Positions 9,358 to 19,635 are shown, counted from the stretch's first letter. The stretch: 28,772 bases of DNA from Chara braunii (GCA_003427395.1 BFEA01000252.1:1882638-1911409); one strand, 5' to 3'. Notes: generated from the letters alone by a model not told the origin. A program made the numbers and translations.

Positions 9358-9466
9358 TCCTACGGGAAGCGCTGCCGAAATTTCTACAAATCTGAAAGAG
9401 TTAGTCATTTTGGACTCATAGAGATTCTGAAAAGACATTTTTCCTACGGGAAGCGCTGCCGAAATT
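9358..9466 (+). repeat. Twin 25-nt boxes in copy B
   Basis: The boxes lie at 9358-9382 and 9442-9466, 84 bases apart, identical to those at 1520 and 1605. The sequence between them also matches copy A closely (GAGTTAGTCATTTTGGACTC). Confidence 0.85.
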
Positions 9467-9714
9467 TTGCAGAATTTAGAGAGTTAGATTATTTTCAGCT
9501 AGGAGAAATCTAGCAATCAATCCTGTTTAGGGGATATGCTGCCGGTATTTCTTACATTTTCAAATAAACATCAGATGTTAGTTAGGAAGATAGGATTATT
9601 TCATTATCACTCAAGCATGGCTTGGGTACTGGCCTGTGCTGCATTGCAGATTACCTTTATTCATATTGATTCAAGGCTTGACTATCTTCAAGCTGATCCT
9701 ATAAGGGTCACCTT

Positions 9715-9734
9715 CTGTTATCCTTAGATAACAG
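9715..9734. other. Conserved 8-bp hairpin, copy B
   Basis: CTGTTATC pairs with GATAACAG over the loop CTTA. The stem is identical to copy A at 1875-1893 and the loop differs. Confidence 0.7.
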
Positions 9735-10311
9735 GTCGGTTTCCGGCTCAACTCTAATTCACTCTTGCCATTCAACCTAAAGGCTTTAGCCGTGTGGTTT
9801 GATTTATTTGTTGTGTTTTTACCCGGACTTTAATTAAATGGTCATTTAATAAAGATGCTGAGTACTTTATTTTGAGAGTTGCGCAAAGAGTGAGGCTTGT
9901 ATGGCTAAAGCAAGGGGTGTGAGCACAAAGAATGGTTGAAGTTGACCCCGTGTAGTGTGTGCTCTGTCGATGTGGATATTTGATGTGATTATAGGTATGT
10001 TATATGAAATGCAGTCCATACTTGGTTTTGAGTATGATTATATATGTATATATTTGAGGGAGGTCACATCGTGATTGTGAGAGTGATCGTCTCCTATCCC
10101 ATAACTTTTATATCATATTTTTTTGCGTCCGCTCGACCCATTGAGGCCGCGCATAGTGACTAAGTAAGTTTTGCATTGAGGGAAAAGAAAGATCCCCTGT
10201 TATCGTTTGCTTTTAGAGTTATTATGGTTGGACGTTGTAGTCCGTAGCCGTTGTCAAAGTCAACCCCCTTGATATTTGACCGCCACGACAGCTAAAAAGT
10301 GTCTACTCAAC

Positions 10312-10337
10312 CCCTCTGCACAGGGTGCAGAAGAGGG
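10312..10337. other. Two-part hairpin, copy B
   Basis: CCCTCT (10312-10317) pairs with AGAGGG (10332-10337), and GCAC (10318-10321) pairs with GTGC (10325-10328). It is the counterpart of 2511-2557 with a different outer stem. Confidence 0.65.
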
Positions 10338-10404
10338 TGTGGTCTTCAACCGCACATGACGGTTGTCCGGCGCCGAGAGATTACACCTCAAAGCGCCTAT
10401 CAGC

Positions 10405-10451
10405 CGACACTTGAGTGTCGAACGCGGCCCTCGAGATTATCAACGGCCGCG
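10405..10451. other. Two adjacent hairpins, copy B
   Basis: CGACAC (10405-10410) pairs with GTGTCG (10415-10420) over TTGA. CGCGGCC (10423-10429) then pairs with GGCCGCG (10445-10451). The first is partly decayed in copy A (about 2621-2636, two A-C mismatches); the second has a paired but different counterpart at 2647-2665. Confidence 0.6.
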
Positions 10452-11006
10452 AGGCTACGAGTACCACATAGTACCCCATCAGCACGAATGCTTGCATATG
10501 CCCGCATGGCTGGTTGATGTGAAAAGGCCGTGCGCTTGCTCGACACTTATACAGAAGTCCAGCGCACGACACCTATCGAATTCTTGCTGCACAGAGTTAT
10601 GGGTCGGATACTGAAGGGACTAGGAGGGTTGTTGTGTTGTAGTGTTGTTTGTAGTGGTTGTTTTGTGTGTTCCCGTGTGGTAAGTGTGAGTATTGTGGCG
10701 TAACACGTGGTGTGGTGTTGTGGTGTTATGTTGTTGTGCTGTTATGTTATTTGTTTTGTACTTCCATGTGTGCAAGTGTTGTGGTGTAAAGCGTGGTGTG
10801 TGTGATGCGTCCTAGTCGACCGACTTCGAGTCGCGTTTGGGACCTCAGCCCCCCAGTGCGTGGATTCACATACAGGTTCCATTTTGGGCGTTGACCGCGT
10901 GTACCCCCTATGCTACAGCGAACGAGATACGCCCTCGGCTGGGCCACCTCTGCAATTGCATACGAAAAGCCTTCGCATGTGGTTCAGTAGCTCGGCGGGG
11001 ATACGC

Positions 11007-11040
11007 CCACCTAAGAGATGGTGACAACTCCCGCAGGTGG
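11007..11040. other. Hairpin near the 3' end of copy B
   Basis: CCACCT (11007-11012) pairs with AGGTGG (11035-11040), as in copy A at 3143-3176. Confidence 0.5.
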
Positions 11041-11253
11041 AGGTAAGCGGTGCCTCGCGTGACCCTGTCCTGTCGTAGAGGCTCGCGAGAGGTACGGCTG
11101 GCGCACTCGGCCGGAGTGGCAAACGCTCTCCTCGACAAGTCCTGCCAAATCCTGCATGACGCGGCCGGGAGGGTCCCCGTGTAGAAGCGACGCGCTTGAC
11201 AACGTGATGATGAATCTCTCCCAACCTCAACCAGCGGGAAGGTTTGACATGTT

Positions 11254-11796
11254 GTCCGTGTCTTTCAAGGCGACAGAAATAGATGACTTTCGCCAGCGTT
11301 CCGAACACGCCGAAACACATAGGTCAACCTGAAGAGGCACCTGCTCAATACCCCTCGGCTGTCGCGACGGACTATAAATCCGACGCCACGTCCAAGTCAA
11401 AGAAAACCTGACACATGAAAATAAATATCACAACAATAAATAGTAAAATATTTTTAAAAATCCTGATTATTTAAAATACTATGGGCGAGGGAAGGGAATT
11501 GCTAGCACCATTCCGATGACGTCGACGACAAAACCAAGGGGGGTAGCCCCGCCGGGCCCTCAACCCCATCGTATTTTAAATAATCAGGATTTTCAAAAAT
11601 ATTTTACTATTTATTGTCGTGATATTTATTTTCATGTGTCAGGTTTTCTTTGACTTGGACGTGACATCGGATTTAGAGTCCGTCGCGGCAGCCGAGGGGT
11701 CTTGAGCAGATGCCTCTTCGGGTTGACCTATGAGTTTCGGCGTGTTCGGGGCGCTGGCGAAAGCCGTCTGTTTCCGTCGCCTTGAAAGACACGGAC
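11254..11796. repeat. Fold-back element: 234-bp inverted repeat with 76-bp spacer
   Basis: The left arm (11254-11487) and right arm (11564-11796) are reverse complements. By hand count they differ at about 18 positions, roughly 92 percent identity, with most differences C/T or G/A. Both arms start outward with GTCCGTGTCTTTCAAGGCGA. Each arm reads, toward the centre, a protein C-terminus, a stop, and an AT-rich stretch (CACATGAAAATAAATATCAC). The element therefore looks like two copies of one element's 3' end joined tail to tail. Similarity ends abruptly at the outer limits with no visible target duplication. A transcript would fold into a long double-stranded RNA. Confidence 0.9.
11259..11411 (+). 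pseudogene. C-terminal coding remnant in left arm
   Basis: This frame matches the C-terminus of the ORF in the right arm (PNTPK-IGQPEEA, then a Ser/Lys-rich end SKSKKT before TGA). It is broken by an in-frame TAG at 11280-11282. The family is not recognised. Confidence 0.55.
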
Positions 11797-11854
11797 AGGT
11801 GGCGCCGTTGCCGGGGATAACGGTTGCCTGTCGTTGCCCCTGGTGGAACGACAT
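11639..11854 (-). CDS. C-terminal fragment of an unidentified mobile-element protein
   Basis: The 71-codon minus-strand frame ends ASAQDPSAAATDSKSDVT then SKSKKT and a stop. The last 50 codons are matched by the left arm of the fold-back. The residues are Pro, Ser, Ala and Lys rich, as in a disordered tail. The stop is followed by an AT-rich 3' region shared by both arms, which suggests the end of an element's transcription unit. Upstream on the minus strand (above 11860) no long frame continues, so the body of the gene is absent or decayed. No domain can be named. Confidence 0.4.
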   Translation of the reverse strand: MSFHQGQRQATVIPGNGATCPCLSRRRKQTAFASAPNTPKLIGQPEEASAQDPSAAATDSKSDVTSKSKKT

Positions 11855-13898
11855 TCGGGTATGGGATTGTGAGAACCAGGCAAGGTTTTCGTTGAGCTTT
11901 TTATGGCTAATCGATTGACGACATTGGATAGAGGGCGAGTGAAAGTTGATTGTGTGAGATGGTTGTGGTTAGTGCAGTAACGATGGCACATGAAGGATAA
12001 ACGTTTTGAGTATGCGATCAAGTACTTTGACTGGCCTGGTGGTAGGTGAAATTGATACCCTCTCCTGACCTTAAAAATTGGTAGGTTTTGAACAATATCT
12101 CGGATGGCTGATATGGCTAAGGAGAGATGAGGGGGTATCAACACACTGAGTGTGAGGGTTGTGGGAGTTGGCCTTGTAAGAGAGCCTATTATGTTAGAAG
12201 TCGTCGAAGGGCTTCGAGGAAAGTTGGGCTAAGGAGGCCAAAAACTTTATGAATTTGGATATGGGATCCCTGAGTCTGGGTTCGAAGTGGTTGTTCGGAT
12301 TATATAGCCATGAAAGTGTGAGGTCTGTCACGCGCGAGATGTTTAAGTTGTGGATGGATGTAGTAAGCGTCGTACTATGACCTCAATAGAAAGGACTAAG
12401 GGAAGTAGTAGATTTGCATGGCACCTTTTTTGTTAAAAGAGGATATCTGATCCTAGAGGTAGTCGGAGTAACAGTGAAGGAGTTAACACTTATATTATTT
12501 TGTCTACCTTTGATGGGGCAATGGGTTGTAATTGATGTTAGACCTTCGCTTGAACCTTTCCAGGTTTGAAGCATCCACTTGAATCTATGAGTTGAAATTA
12601 AGGACTTAAGACTAATTGTCTGAGGGCATTTCTATTTGAGTTATATGTTGAACTCATCCATATATGTCAGATCTTATATGAGCATGCTTGCCTAATGTCT
12701 AATTATGTGAGGCTATGTGTTTGATGATTATATTTCATTTGATAATTATCCTTGTCATAAGTATTTACATGGGCTATGTATCTGAAGTATGTATTTGAAC
12801 TATTCAGTCTGCAAGGATTTATATGAGTGTCTCAAGTCCAATTATCGACTTATGACTGTCTATTAAGTCTATGTGTTTGGATTGCTCCTAAAAAAGGGGT
12901 AGAGATATTATGCAGAATCCACGTCTAATGCGGATTCAGAGGTGAATGGAGTGACTGCCTTCTCGAGATAAGTACTTTTTAGGAAGCGTTCGATGTGTAA
13001 GATCTACCCTAAGGAAGGCTAAAATCCTATGTATCGTTCCCTGGAGAGATGACTTTGAAAAAGTTATAATCTTGTCTTGTAAGTAGTAGTGAGACCCACG
13101 CCGGAACTATGTTTCTGGTCCAGAGTGGGTTGTTGTTGTTGTATCCTTTGTGATAAAATAACTACATTACTACTGAATAGGAGGAAAATATTTTAGTCTT
13201 GTTAGACTTTGGCCTATAAGGGAAGTGACTAGTACTTGCCACAAAAAAGTAGGGGGTGAATCCCCAACTATCTTTGTGTCAAGTGTGTTCGCCAGCACAG
13301 GACGGGGTGGCACTACCTGAAGTGTATATGGTGAGGTTGTTTGTTTTATTGGCAAGGGTCTGCAAGGTACAAGCGCTGGAATCGGAGGAAGAAGCATTGA
13401 GGCTTGACCCTTGAGTGATACTGAGGGATTTAAAATGCTATCCTTTCTGAAAAGGAATTACATTGCCCCTCGCCACAGTATACTTCTGTCAAAGCTGGGG
13501 AGTAAAGTGTGGTACTCTCACCAATATTATGTATGAGAGTGCTATCTGTTGACAATCATATCTCTAATCATAATGTGTTTACCATATGTTATGCCTATTG
13601 ATATAGGTTTGTCGTTATGAGATATTTGTATATGCTTTAAGTAGCTGACTAGCTTGTGTATGATGTATTTGATTATTATGAGTATTATCGTTGTCAGTTA
13701 TTATAGTAATATATCGTTTTTCATGAGTATTATAATTATGAACTTTTGATACCTATGAATGCGAAATTATCGTGATATATTACCATTATTATTTTCTCTA
13801 AGTTGGGTGGTCGTAAACGCTCGAAATGATGAATTTTAGGGAAAGATGACATGAAGTTGAGGCTTCAGGGGTAGGAATTGTAGAGTGTAATTATCGAT
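11797..13898. other. No gene seen; decayed AT-rich sequence
   Basis: Mixed-composition DNA to about 12600 is followed by AT-rich sequence with many TATG and TTATGAG strings. No frame over 140 codons and no repeat beyond scattered short motifs is apparent. Confidence 0.4.
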
Positions 13899-13977
13899 AT
13901 GATAACGGAAGGCGTATGCTGTACGTTTTCTGTGATGGGCAGAACCCAGACCAGAGCGAGACAACTCAGGATGCCTT

Positions 13978-14616
13978 ATGCAAAGGAAGATCCTAACATT
14001 ACCTTGTCCGTTAGAAAGGAAGATAGACTCGACGTATCATTGCCGAGAAAAGTCAAGGAAGGAGAGTGGGTATTTCAGTTTCGCATGGATCGAGTCCGAC
14101 TTTAATGATGATGAAGATTGTGCGATCGTAAGGGTAACCCTGTACGCATCTTCCTCATTCTGGGTCAAGCATGGGGTCGAGTTCGCACTTGGGCACGGGA
14201 GCTTGCTTGCGAGGCCATTGAGAATAGCTGAGGGAGTTGCGGCAAAATTGACAAGAAGAACGGTCCATGAAGGGGAAGAGCGAGTGGTGACTCATGTAGA
14301 AGTCAAGCATGCCGAGGAATTCGGGCTTCCTTCTGCCCCATTACGAGGTGTCCTGCCTGAATTTCTGGTAGAGAAGTGTTTCGGGGGACAAGAAAGGGTA
14401 AAGGCCGCAGCAGAAGCCGCTTTGAGGACGCACGGATGGGGATACAAACGTTTTACGTGCAAACTGATATTTGACATGTACCTGGACCAAAGGTTTTTAC
14501 CCCATAGTCAAAGACTAAGGGACATGGTCAATATTGTGGATGCCCATGCGAGCTCCCACGATTCAGATGACAGCGTTGCAGATTGGGATGAGGTCCGGGC
14601 AGTAGCAGGGCGATAG
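13978..14616 (+). CDS. Hypothetical protein or exon, 212 codons
   Basis: This is the longest plausible frame in the middle of the window. It reads as a globular, charged protein: a central part with GVEFALGHGSLLARPLRIAE, then KHAEEFGLPSAPLRGVLPEF, an aromatic stretch HGWGYKRFTCKLIFDMYLDQ, and an acidic Ser/Asp-rich tail (HASSHDSDDSVADWDEVRAV). No known domain is recognised, no signal peptide or membrane segment is visible, and no intron signals are clear inside. The first ATG codon may not be the true start: an overlapping frame (13899-14105) also reads as protein-like, so either a frameshift near 14080 or an upstream exon is possible. It lies alone in decayed AT-rich DNA and may be a mobile-element gene remnant. 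Confidence 0.4.
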   Translation: MQRKILTLPCPLERKIDSTYHCREKSRKESGYFSFAWIESDFNDDEDCAIVRVTLYASSSFWVKHGVEFALGHGSLLARPLRIAEGVAAKLTRRTVHEGEERVVTHVEVKHAEEFGLPSAPLRGVLPEFLVEKCFGGQERVKAAAEAALRTHGWGYKRFTCKLIFDMYLDQRFLPHSQRLRDMVNIVDAHASSHDSDDSVADWDEVRAVAGR

Positions 14617-15454
14617 AGGGTGTCATTGTATTCTGCCAAGGTACGTCTCCTATGAACTTGTGCACATACGAGTACATGAGAGCCAAGGTAGGAGGCTAAC
14701 CAATTGTATGGTCTTGGCATCGTGTCTTAGTTTACAGGATCTTGACTGTATACAGAACGGGTAGGAAGACGTGTATGTATGCTTTAGAGCATTGTGTGTA
14801 TATATCAGATCATAAGAGGCCTTAGGTTAAATTGGATAAGCAGGTTTTCAGGCTTTGCGTCTACTCAAGGGTGACTGGTTAGAGTATAAGAGTGAACCTT
14901 GTGTATGTATGAGCCGTTGAGGATAAGAAACGGATGAGATAATGGGTTGTAATATAGACCAGAGCACATTATGAGGTCATGTGAGGATGGGATCTTATTA
15001 GGAGGACTGATTTGACTGTGATTGTGACATTTGTCCTTCTTTAAGACATATACCTTCATCCGGGAATGTTTCCCTAAGATTCAAAATGAGTTGATTGTGT
15101 TTTAGGGGCTGAGTTTATTTTTAACCATACTACCCTGAGTTATGAAAGGGGTATGCGTCCATACGTTTGTACATAGGAGCTGCCTTAAATTGAGTAGGTC
15201 CTGAGTTGTAGTTTTAGGATGCTATGACCTCGAGAGTTAGTGTGTTAAACCTCTTGCTATGCGAGTTGCGCTGAGATGTGAAAGAGAAGTATGCAGAACG
15301 TCTTGATTCGAGGTTGTTGTAAGCTTGTGATTGATTGAGGCATGATGAACCTTGTGTTACGGATTGGATATTTCGATATGTCTTGGGTAACTTGGATCCC
15401 TCCAATTTGAGGGATGCGATTACGCTCTCCTTAGAGTTGTTTCAGTCTAGCTCT
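14617..15454. other. No gene seen
   Basis: Moderately AT-rich sequence without long frames, repeats or recognised motifs. Confidence 0.4.
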
Positions 15455-15477
15455 GACTAACATTGTCCATGTCACCG
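15455..15477 (+). repeat. 23-bp direct repeat, left copy
   Basis: This 23-mer (starts GACTAACATTG, ends TGTCACCG) is repeated exactly at 19736-19758. The 4258 bases between are AT-rich and unlike both flanks. The pair may be the target-site duplication of an insertion. Confidence 0.85.
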
Positions 15478-17640
15478 ACCTTATTTAATGAGCGAACCTT
15501 ATTTATGTTCCTTAAGAGTTTTGTATCTGCTTGATGGGAAACAATAACGTTATTCTGGTAATTTTTTGTTATCTTTTGTTTAAATACCTACTTGAGAGAG
15601 AAAAACGATTTTCTTGCATGAGTGTTTATTCAAAAGAAAACACTGAGGCAAAATAAAAAAACTGAGCAGTTTAACTCCATGACTTTTTGAAGATCAATGT
15701 CAAAAGTACTGTAAGTGCACCCTCACTGTATAATTTTAGAGGTTTTTCCAAAATCAAGATTATTTTAAATAAGACTCAGATCATTTGTGTAAATTTTGAA
15801 TATATATATAAATCTAATTTGTATGAATTCCAATTGGACATTTGAGGACAAGGATATTACTAGTTGTCTTTCTAATTATAATGAATCTCAAAATTATTTT
15901 ATAAAACCTTGAAAAAATTACAAACATATCATTTCTCATGGCTCGAAAGGTCAGGGTTGTAAGTCAACAAGTGATTTCTTTAAACGAATCTTCCGTAGTT
16001 CATCTGTAAATTTGTCAAACTTAATTATTACTTCTAATTTATATCATTATCTTTTTTTTGCTCTATGGAAAAGCATAATTTGTGATTTGAGACACCTCTT
16101 ACATTAATCAAGCGGTGCTTACCTATCAGCTGCGCTCAGTTCTACACACAGACGAAGTCTGTTTAGTAACTCTCTGTATAGTAGACGAACTGGCGTTATA
16201 CTCGTTAATATCCGTATTGAGAGTAACTGTAGTCAATACTTATCACTCAGTAACGCCCAGCGAAACACTCGAGCATCAATTATTATGATTGATGTACAAT
16301 ATATTAGTCCATTTGAGACGCTGAAAATAAGCAATAAGCGTAATAAATATTTGTGAGGAGTCCCCTACTGAAAACATTTTCGGTACTTTAATGTGCACGA
16401 AGAACCTTTTGTTGAGTTTCATAACGAAAAAGTTGTTTACATTGTGCCTCAACAACAAGTTTCACAACAAGTTAGTTGCAATGACGACAACGGACAATTT
16501 TTAGTGAACCTTTGAAGAATGCTTTTTACAACGATTGATTAACTACAAACCGTTTGTCCACAGTGGTTGGATAGTCAAGTACTTGCTACATATAAACACA
16601 TACGAACCGGTTACTCTATTGTTGATAGTTAGCAGCGATGAATAAATAAAAGTAAAACTTAAAAAACAACTTTAATCACACCCAGAGCTGAAGATCATAT
16701 ATAATCACTTTGTTTTCTCTGTCTCCTATTGAAACTTTAACTTGAAGTAGATGAGGTATGAAGGGAGATAAGACTCAAGTTGTGAAGTGCAATGTCATTA
16801 AAGACAGGTATGAGGGATGAGAGATGGAAGTTGCACAAGAGATGAAAGTTTCATAAATCAATACCGAGAGAGTGCGCAGTCCAGATAATTGAAGGAAATA
16901 ATTATATTAAGTATGTCTTTTACTTTCACAATCGCAATAAAAAATTGCACAGCACTGACTCATCACTAAAGACTATTGAGCAGGTTAAGGTAAAACTCAG
17001 GTAAAAGTGACTAATCTCAAGTTCTTTTCTTCTTAAGAACATTTTTCAGCGAAACAATCAGCAAGTATCATCCAGTGACTCATAATGTTTTTCAACTTTT
17101 AGTTGTCAAGTGATCAACAATCAGTGGACAACTAGTCATCAGTGATCCATCACCAGAGTCTATAAGTTTTTAATCATTTCTCAGTCAATTTTTAGATCGG
17201 TATTAGTCAATCAATATTATCAGCAGAGACTTTCAGTCAATGAGAATATAATCAATGTTTGCTTGATCGACTCGGCCAAAAAAAATCATTATTCAAATTG
17301 ATTTTTGTGCCCTTTCTCAACACATGGGTGTTATCACTTCATTTCGGTCAACGAGTTAATCTTGACCAATCTCAATAGGATAGCTTCCAGGGATGTTTTC
17401 CAGTCCCGATATGTCAGTACAGTCGGTTTTAAACAGAAAAATCAGTCAATCTTCGTGGTTCTCACTTAATTTCCAGAGGGAACCATCCAAAATATGAGAA
17501 TCTATGTGAAGAAAGGGAAAGAGACTCGTCAAAATTTTGACTCAATCTGGGTTGTAACATCACGGTGTGTTGAGGAGAGAGAACGGGTGCTTCTAAAAAA
17601 TTGAAAGTTAAGTCATAACTTTGGTGTTAAGCTATGCTCT
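15478..17640. other. AT-rich non-coding stretch
   Basis: Long AT-rich DNA with scattered CAGTCAAT motifs (about 17184, 17234, 17444). No frame longer than about 60 codons and no domain is seen. Confidence 0.5.
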
Positions 17641-17646
17641 CACTAG

Positions 17647-17871
17647 CCTAAGCCTTCGGTCCCTTTCTGTCTCATCGATGGTTCTGATGTGGGTGATCTG
17701 ATTGACCTCACTAAAAGGTATATCTCATCACCAAAGACAGATTATGAAGCAGTGACAGAGCTATCAAAGTTCCAACATCTTCGACGAGGGATTTTCTGCA
17801 TACCATATCTTCCTACTACGTGGGAGGAGTTTTACACTTTGCTGGACTTCCGATTCTTTGCCCTTGGATGA
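17647..17871 (+). CDS. Possible exon of an unidentified gene, about 74 codons
   Basis: A frame opens after TCTCACTAG, a fair 3' splice site at 17646. It reads through an acidic and aromatic sequence that includes IDGSDVGDLIDLTKRY, then RRGIFCIPYLPTTWEEFYTL, to a TGA at 17869. The composition and aromatic pattern look like real protein, but the frame has no ATG at a sensible place and the upstream stop (TAG, 17644) lies at the putative splice site. No homologous family is recognised. It could be a fragment of a transposon protein within the AT-rich block. Confidence 0.25.
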   Translation, partial: PKPSVPFCLIDGSDVGDLIDLTKRYISSPKTDYEAVTELSKFQHLRRGIFCIPYLPTTWEEFYTLLDFRFFALG

Positions 17872-18310
17872 ACATATTTTAGGTGACGCTATATTGCTAA
17901 ACCACAATCTCAGGGAGTACATAGACATAGCTCAAGGCACAAGAAACATACGATAAAATGAGAGTCTGCGGATGAAACCTAAAAGAGAAAGTGAAAACTC
18001 TTGACGAGTGCTGACCATGTTTTTTCACTTGTACCTTATTTTCGTCTTTGCCTTGAGTCAGTCAGTCTTGATTCGTTTTTATTGACATTCGTTTGATGTT
18101 ATGCTCTCTGTTGATTTTATCACAGTTTTCAACCTCTTGAAATTTTATCACAGTTTTCACCCCTATGAATTTTATATTAATTTATAAATCACAATTAAAG
18201 TTTCATAAAATCGAGAACCGAGGTAGACTGCAATTGAAAGGTCCTGTTCAAAGCCTGACCTACGCAACAGGAAAGGATTTGCATTAATAATTTATTTATT
18301 TATTGCAAAA
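17872..18310. other. No gene seen
   Basis: AT-rich sequence with TTTATCACAGTTTTCA repeated in tandem (about 18118 and 18145). Nothing else is apparent. Confidence 0.4.
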
Positions 18311-18403
18311 ATTAAACAACCAGTACTTGGGCAACGCCTTAGCGTTAACGCTACGCGATTTCCGCGGCCGGCAGGGTTAAAATCTTATTTCCTCCGTTCC
18401 GTC

Positions 18404-18476
18404 GAGGGCGTAGTTCAAGTGGTAGAACGCATGTTTTGCAAGTATGAAGTTATCGGTTCAAGTCTGATCGTCTCCA
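18404..18476 (+). tRNA. tRNA-Ala (TGC), organelle-type
   Basis: A 73-base cloverleaf fits. The acceptor GAGGGCG pairs with CGTCTCC (one A-C mismatch and two G-T pairs), the D stem is GTTC/GAAC, and the anticodon arm CATGT/GTATG encloses TTTGCAA with anticodon TGC (18437-18439). The T arm is ATCGG/CTGAT around TTCAAGT, and the discriminator is A. The body resembles mitochondrial tRNA-Ala rather than a nuclear one. The acceptor mismatch and neighbouring nuclear repeats suggest a transferred, probably inactive copy. Confidence 0.75.
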
Positions 18477-18488
18477 ATTTCCCCGTGA

Positions 18489-18561
18489 GCCCACGTAGCT
18501 CAGGTAGTAGAGCATTCACTTGGTAAGGGAAAGGCCTCCGGTTCAAGTCCGGTCGTAGGCT
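18489..18561 (+). tRNA. tRNA-Thr (GGT), organelle-type
   Basis: A 73-base cloverleaf fits. The acceptor GCCCACG pairs with CGTAGGC (one C-A mismatch), the D stem is GCTC/GAGC, and the anticodon arm TTCAC/GGGAA (one mismatch) encloses TTGGTAA with anticodon GGT (18522-18524). The T arm is TCCGG/CCGGT (terminal T-T mismatch) around TTCAAGT. It lies 12 bases after the tRNA-Ala, a spacing typical of organellar tRNA clusters. The mismatches argue for a decaying nuclear copy. Confidence 0.7.
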
Positions 18562-18769
18562 CCGTCTTAAATTAAAAAAGATATATATATATGGCTAAAT
18601 CGAATCGACAGCCCGCGCTGCTTCGAGATTTGGGCGGCCGGCGCGGCGCGCAGTGCCCAAGTACTGGTGGTTTAATCAAAATCCTGCATGACAGCCTGTT
18701 GTCTTTCCGATCGCCGAGAGTGGTTTTATTGAAGAATATGCAACAGCGACGAATTGAATTAGAAAGGTT

Positions 18770-18915
18770 TAGTTCTACCACATATTTGAGCAGCACATGT
18801 GGTTAATGACCTATTGAAATTTCAGAATAAAAAATTTTGAAGTTCGTTAACAAAGGTATAAAATCTCTAAAATAGTCTGAGGACACTTCAGGCCCTAGTT
18901 CTACCACATATTTGA
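18770..18915 (+). repeat. 20-mer repeated 126 bases apart
   Basis: TAGTTCTACCACATATTTGA occurs exactly at 18770-18789 and 18896-18915. Confidence 0.8.
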
Positions 18916-18984
18916 AGAACCTTTTTTTGTCTATTTTTGTTGTAGTTCGACATTAATATGTGTCACTTCAAATAATTTCAAAAG

Positions 18985-19325
18985 TTTCGGGGGGGGGGGA
19001 TCTGAAACCTCTGAATAATCGGTTTCAGACCTGCCATCGAAATGGTTGGGTTAAAACATTTGAAACCACTTCCATATTTTCAACCACTTAAGGTGATTTG
19101 AGGAGTTTCAAGTGAGGAGACATTAAATCTCTTAGACAACCTGAGGTGACTAAAGTTTCTGAAAGCGGTTTTAGGTCCTCCCATCCAAATGGTTGGATTG
19201 AGGTATACCGCTTTCAAATTTTCAGCCACTTCATATCGTTTCAGGAGTTTCAAGTGGGAAAACCTGAAACCTCTTAGATGACCTGAAGCGCCTCAAGCTT
19301 CTAAAAATGATTTCAGGGTTCTCTT
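18985..19325 (+). repeat. Degenerate tandem repeat, about 145-bp period
   Basis: Roughly 2.3 copies. AAATGGTTGG recurs at about 19040 and 19187, AGGAGTTTCAAGTG at 19101 and 19243, and CTTCTAAA/GTTTCTGAAA with TTTCAGG/TTTTAGG closes each unit. A run of 11 G (18989-18999) lies at the start. Confidence 0.7.
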
Positions 19326-19635
19326 TTAAGCAGGAAGTAATCAATATTTATTTGGAGTGCCAGGTGCCCAGCCATCAAGTCATCAGGTGTGCAGTTTCGA
19401 TAATTGGTTATCAACACATCTTGAACATATGGAGCACATGCCATTGGCTATCAGGTGATTTCTTTTTGAGAGTTTTTTGTAGGAGTCCGGGGAGGGTCGA
19501 TACTTGGTTGTGGTCCTCTAGTAAGCCAAAACAGCACACACCTTTTCGCATAGCCACTAGAATCTTCCACCGAACACAACACATATGTGCTATCTAATCT
19601 CTCCAACATGACGTGCGTAAGGCGGAGGGACTGTA

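Larger units (their letters stand above)
7729..11207 (+). repeat. Large direct repeat, copy B
   Basis: This is the second copy of the element at 1-3342, complete on its right side and ending at GACAACGTGA. The left limit is set at the first array unit because the equivalent part of copy A is not in the window. Apart from the array it holds twin boxes, conserved hairpins and a conserved 400-base tail (10805-11207). No open frame longer than 140 codons occurs, and none is kept between copies by synonymous change. The most similar part differs from copy A largely by C/T and G/A changes, as in methylated, silenced repeats. Confidence 0.85.
18311..18676. mobile_element. Short inverted repeat enclosing two tRNA-like genes
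   Basis: The 23-base arms at 18311-18333 and 18654-18676 are reverse complements with one mismatch (core ACCAGTACTTGGGCA). The tRNA-Ala and tRNA-Thr copies lie between them. This resembles a small terminal-inverted-repeat element that picked up organellar DNA, or organellar DNA with its own inverted repeat. No clear target duplication is seen. Confidence 0.5.

Noticed and set aside
9536-9727. 63-codon plus-strand frame in copy B
   Set aside because: Not kept in copy A and runs into a conserved hairpin; chance.
18591-18806. 71-codon frame starting MAKSNRQ
   Set aside because: The start resembles a ribosomal protein by chance; the rest matches nothing I recognise and the frame crosses the right arm of the inverted repeat.
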